From an uncultured Paracoccaceae bacterium (GTDB lineage: Bacteria > Pseudomonadota > Alphaproteobacteria > Rhodobacterales > Rhodobacteraceae), in the NCBI GenBank assembly GCA_937138255.1, contig CAKZOU010000032.1:92581-156580 (forward strand): a DNA stretch of 64,000 bases. The letters run 5' to 3'. Below, piece after piece: positions 61,758-64,000 of the stretch; the first letter of the stretch is position 1, and the number at the start of each line of letters is the position of its first letter. The position numbers and the translations under genes are program-made. Below the pieces are notes generated by a model. That model was given only the letters and a program-made list of their open reading frames with translations, was not told where the DNA came from and made no database searches.

Positions 61758-62588
61758 ATGAAATTCCTCAAACTGATCTGGGAGGCATGGCTCGTCGCCG
61801 GCCGCGCCAACATCGGCCTCGCTGCCGCAGGTGTTGCCTTCTATGCGCTGTTCTCGATCTTTCCCGGTCTCGCGGCCCTGATCGCCCTTTTTGGCCTCGT
61901 TGCCGATCCCGGTGTGGTCGACAGCCAGCTTGCCTTGATGAAAGAACTGATCCCCGAGCAAATCTTTCTGCTGCTCGAAGATCAGCTTTCCCGCCTGCTG
62001 TCGGCGCAGTCCGGCACGCTGGGCTGGACGACCGCGATCTCGATCGCCATCGCCCTTTGGTCGGCCCGCGCAGGTGTGGGGGCGCTGATGACCGGCCTCA
62101 CGGCCGTGCATGGACGGCCCAACAGGGGCGGTTTTTGGCACGCGTTGATAGCCTTGGCCCTGACCGCGGTTCTGATTTCGATGGCCGCGGCCGCCCTTCT
62201 TCTTGTGGTGGTTGCCCCGATTGCCCTGTCCGCCTTTGGTGTGGCGGGGTCTTCGGCTCTCGCGCTCGAGATCGTGCGCTGGTTTGCTACAATAGGCCTT
62301 CTTCTGTCTGGCCTCTGGCTGCTCTACCGTTTCGGCCCGGCTGGCGGCGGCGCCAACTGGCCGGTGCTTAGCCCCGGATCGGTTTTTGCCATCCTGATCT
62401 GGTTTGCCGCCTCGCAGGGCCTTGCTGTCTATCTCACCAACTTCGCCTCTTACAATCAGGTTTACGGATCGATCGGCGCGGTCGTGGCGCTTTTGATGTG
62501 GTTTTATATCACAGCCTATCTGGTTCTTCTTGGCGCTGCATTGGACGTTGCGCTTGCTCGCAGACACGACCCTGCCGAAGCGGAATAG
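61758..62588 (+). CDS. YihY/BrkB-family inner-membrane protein
   Basis: A 276-residue integral membrane protein with six hydrophobic helices. The N-terminal LAAAGVAFYALFSIFPGLAAL and the later YNQVYGSIGAVVALLMWFYITAYLVLLGAALDV are diagnostic of the YihY/BrkB family, once annotated as ribonuclease BN in error. Function in the cell is not established. The ATG at 61758 matches the family N-terminus; longer frames upstream run into the pgm promoter region. The ribosome site is weak. Confidence 0.85.
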   Translation: MKFLKLIWEAWLVAGRANIGLAAAGVAFYALFSIFPGLAALIALFGLVADPGVVDSQLALMKELIPEQIFLLLEDQLSRLLSAQSGTLGWTTAISIAIALWSARAGVGALMTGLTAVHGRPNRGGFWHALIALALTAVLISMAAAALLLVVVAPIALSAFGVAGSSALALEIVRWFATIGLLLSGLWLLYRFGPAGGGANWPVLSPGSVFAILIWFAASQGLAVYLTNFASYNQVYGSIGAVVALLMWFYITAYLVLLGAALDVALARRHDPAEAE

Positions 62589-62683
62589 CCGGGTGCCCTT
62601 GAAGCCCCCGCCACGGGCCACTAAGACTCGGGCAAGACATTGTGTTTATCGACGTACGCGTCCCGCTCAAGAAGGCTAACCCG

Positions 62684-63304
62684 ATGAAAGACCCGATCGA
62701 GACCTACATGAACCTCGTCCCCATGGTTGTTGAACAGACAGCCCGCGGCGAGCGTGCCTACGATATTTTCTCGCGCCTTCTGAAGGAGCGTATCATCTTC
62801 GTCTCCGGCCCCGTCCATGACGGGATGAGCCAACTGATCGTGGCGCAGCTTCTGCACCTTGAGGCCGAGAACCCGAAGAAGGAAATCTCGATGTATATCA
62901 ACAGCCCCGGCGGTGTCGTCACCTCCGGCCTGTCGATTTACGACACGATGCAATACATCCGCCCCAAGGTCTCGACCCTCTGCGTGGGCCAAGCCGCATC
63001 GATGGGCTCGCTTCTCCTGACTGCGGGCGAGGCGGGGATGCGGTTCTCGCTGCCCAACAGCCGGATCATGGTTCACCAGCCCTCGGGTGGCTATCAGGGC
63101 CAGGCGACCGACATCATGATCCACGCCCAGGAAACCCAGAAGCTCAAGACCCGCCTGAACGAGATCTACGTCACCCATACCGGCCAAAAGCTCAAGGCGG
63201 TGGAAGCGGCCCTCGAGCGCGACAACTTCATGTCGCCGGAAGAGGCCAAAGACTGGGGCCTGATCGACGAAATCCTGACCCGTCGCCCCGCGGCAACGGA
63301 ATAA
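62684..63304 (+). CDS. clpP: ATP-dependent Clp protease proteolytic subunit
   Basis: A 206-residue serine protease of the 14-mer Clp barrel. Catalytic Ser in [11 protein letters not shown] (about residue 98), His in [11 protein letters not shown] (about 123) and Asp in [12 protein letters not shown] chose ATG 62684 (AGAAGG upstream) over a GTG 14 codons earlier, because alphaproteobacterial ClpP starts with [19 protein letters not shown]. It works with the ClpX encoded 116 bases downstream, a conserved pair. Confidence 0.96.
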   Translation: MKDPIETYMNLVPMVVEQTARGERAYDIFSRLLKERIIFVSGPVHDGMSQLIVAQLLHLEAENPKKEISMYINSPGGVVTSGLSIYDTMQYIRPKVSTLCVGQAASMGSLLLTAGEAGMRFSLPNSRIMVHQPSGGYQGQATDIMIHAQETQKLKTRLNEIYVTHTGQKLKAVEAALERDNFMSPEEAKDWGLIDEILTRRPAATE

Positions 63305-63420
63305 CCGGGCCACACATTAGCGGCGTTTTTGCCGTTGTAGACCATCCCACCCTGTCCTAGTCTTTCAGACCAAGGGCGGGGCGACCGACCAACCAGCGGC
63401 ACAACGCCGAGAGGACAAGC

Positions 63421-64000
63421 ATGGCGAATACGACAAGCGGCGACAGCAAGAACACGCTCTATTGCAGCTTTTGTGGCAAGAGCCAGCACGAGGTGCGCAA
63501 GCTGATTGCCGGGCCGACTGTGTTCATCTGCGACGAATGCGTCGAGCTGTGCATGGACATTATCCGCGAGGAAACCAAATCGACCGGCCTCAAATCCGGC
63601 GAGGGCGTTCCCACCCCGCGCGAGATCTGCGCCGTGCTTGATGATTATGTGATCGGACAACAACACGCCAAGCGCGTCCTGTCGGTGGCGGTCCACAACC
63701 ACTACAAACGCCTCAACCATTCGGCCAAAGCCGCCGATATCGAACTGGCCAAATCGAACATTCTGCTGATCGGCCCGACCGGTTGCGGCAAGACACTGCT
63801 CGCGCAGACCTTGGCCCGCATCCTCGATGTGCCCTTCACCATGGCTGACGCGACCACGCTGACTGAGGCGGGCTATGTCGGCGAGGATGTCGAAAACATC
63901 ATCCTCAAGCTTCTGCAAGCCAGCGAATATAACGTCGAACGCGCCCAGCGCGGCATCGTCTATATCGACGAGGTCGACAAGATCACCCGCAAGTCCGACA
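63421..64000 (+). CDS. clpX: ATP-dependent Clp protease ATP-binding subunit, partial (C-terminus beyond window edge)
   Basis: The first 193 residues of ClpX, running off the right edge of the window. The N-terminal zinc finger uses Cys15, Cys18, Cys37 and Cys40 (YCSFCGK and ICDECVELC). The AAA domain follows, with [22 protein letters not shown], Walker A GPTGCGKT near residue 120, [13 protein letters not shown] and the start of Walker B ([11 protein letters not shown]). It unfolds substrates for ClpP. GAGAGGA lies ahead of the ATG. Confidence 0.96.
   Translation, partial: MANTTSGDSKNTLYCSFCGKSQHEVRKLIAGPTVFICDECVELCMDIIREETKSTGLKSGEGVPTPREICAVLDDYVIGQQHAKRVLSVAVHNHYKRLNHSAKAADIELAKSNILLIGPTGCGKTLLAQTLARILDVPFTMADATTLTEAGYVGEDVENIILKLLQASEYNVERAQRGIVYIDEVDKITRKSD

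Overview
The window looks like a chromosome segment of an alphaproteobacterium of the Rhodobacteraceae (roseobacter/Paracoccus type). It is GC-rich and densely packed, with many ATGA start/stop overlaps. It carries a complete beta-hydroxyaspartate cycle cluster (bhcRABCD), an alphaproteobacterial chemotaxis operon and clpP-clpX. I saw no rRNA, tRNA, CRISPR array, insertion sequence or prophage gene.

Layout. 1-5417: 2-aminoethylphosphonate catabolism (phnA partial, phnW), a divergent LysR regulator, a HisN-like phosphatase and a formylglycine-type sulfatase/phosphonate monoester hydrolase-like enzyme. 5705-12034: a five-gene peptide-type (Dpp/Opp) ABC transporter. 12165-21003: a chemotaxis operon (STAS protein, cheY, cheA, cheW, cheR, cheY, small unknown, MCP, cheB, cheD). 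An Aer-like PAS protein (21464-22687, minus) and a winged-helix regulator with a TPR-like C-terminal half (23105-24748) follow. 24905-29527: a three-subunit molybdenum hydroxylase with a MoaD/ThiS-like protein ending in Gly-Gly, and a DUF1624 membrane protein. 29584-31715: malonyl-CoA synthetase and a TetR/BetI-like regulator.

31843-45025 holds a class III aminotransferase, a second BetI-like regulator, two CrtI-like flavoproteins, a GcvT-like protein, a non-pyrrolysine MttB-like methyltransferase, a phosphoethanolamine-methyltransferase-like enzyme and a spermidine/putrescine-type ABC transporter. I read this as an uncharacterised pathway for a methylated or cationic nitrogen compound, with methyl groups passed to tetrahydrofolate. 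45244-53969: a DMSP-lyase-like cupin and two Rieske oxygenases lie downstream of bhcR on the same strand, with bhcABCD diverging from bhcR. The oxygenases may release a C2 unit (glyoxylate or glycine) that the cycle assimilates. These two adjoining regions are the best candidates for a new system.

53966-61597: a DMT exporter, adenine deaminase, a sulfur operon (persulfide dioxygenase, DUF442 protein, SulP permease) behind a clear promoter with inverted repeats, and phosphoglucomutase. 61758-64000: a YihY/BrkB membrane protein, clpP and the start of clpX.

All calls come from reading the sequence and recalling family features. No database search was run.
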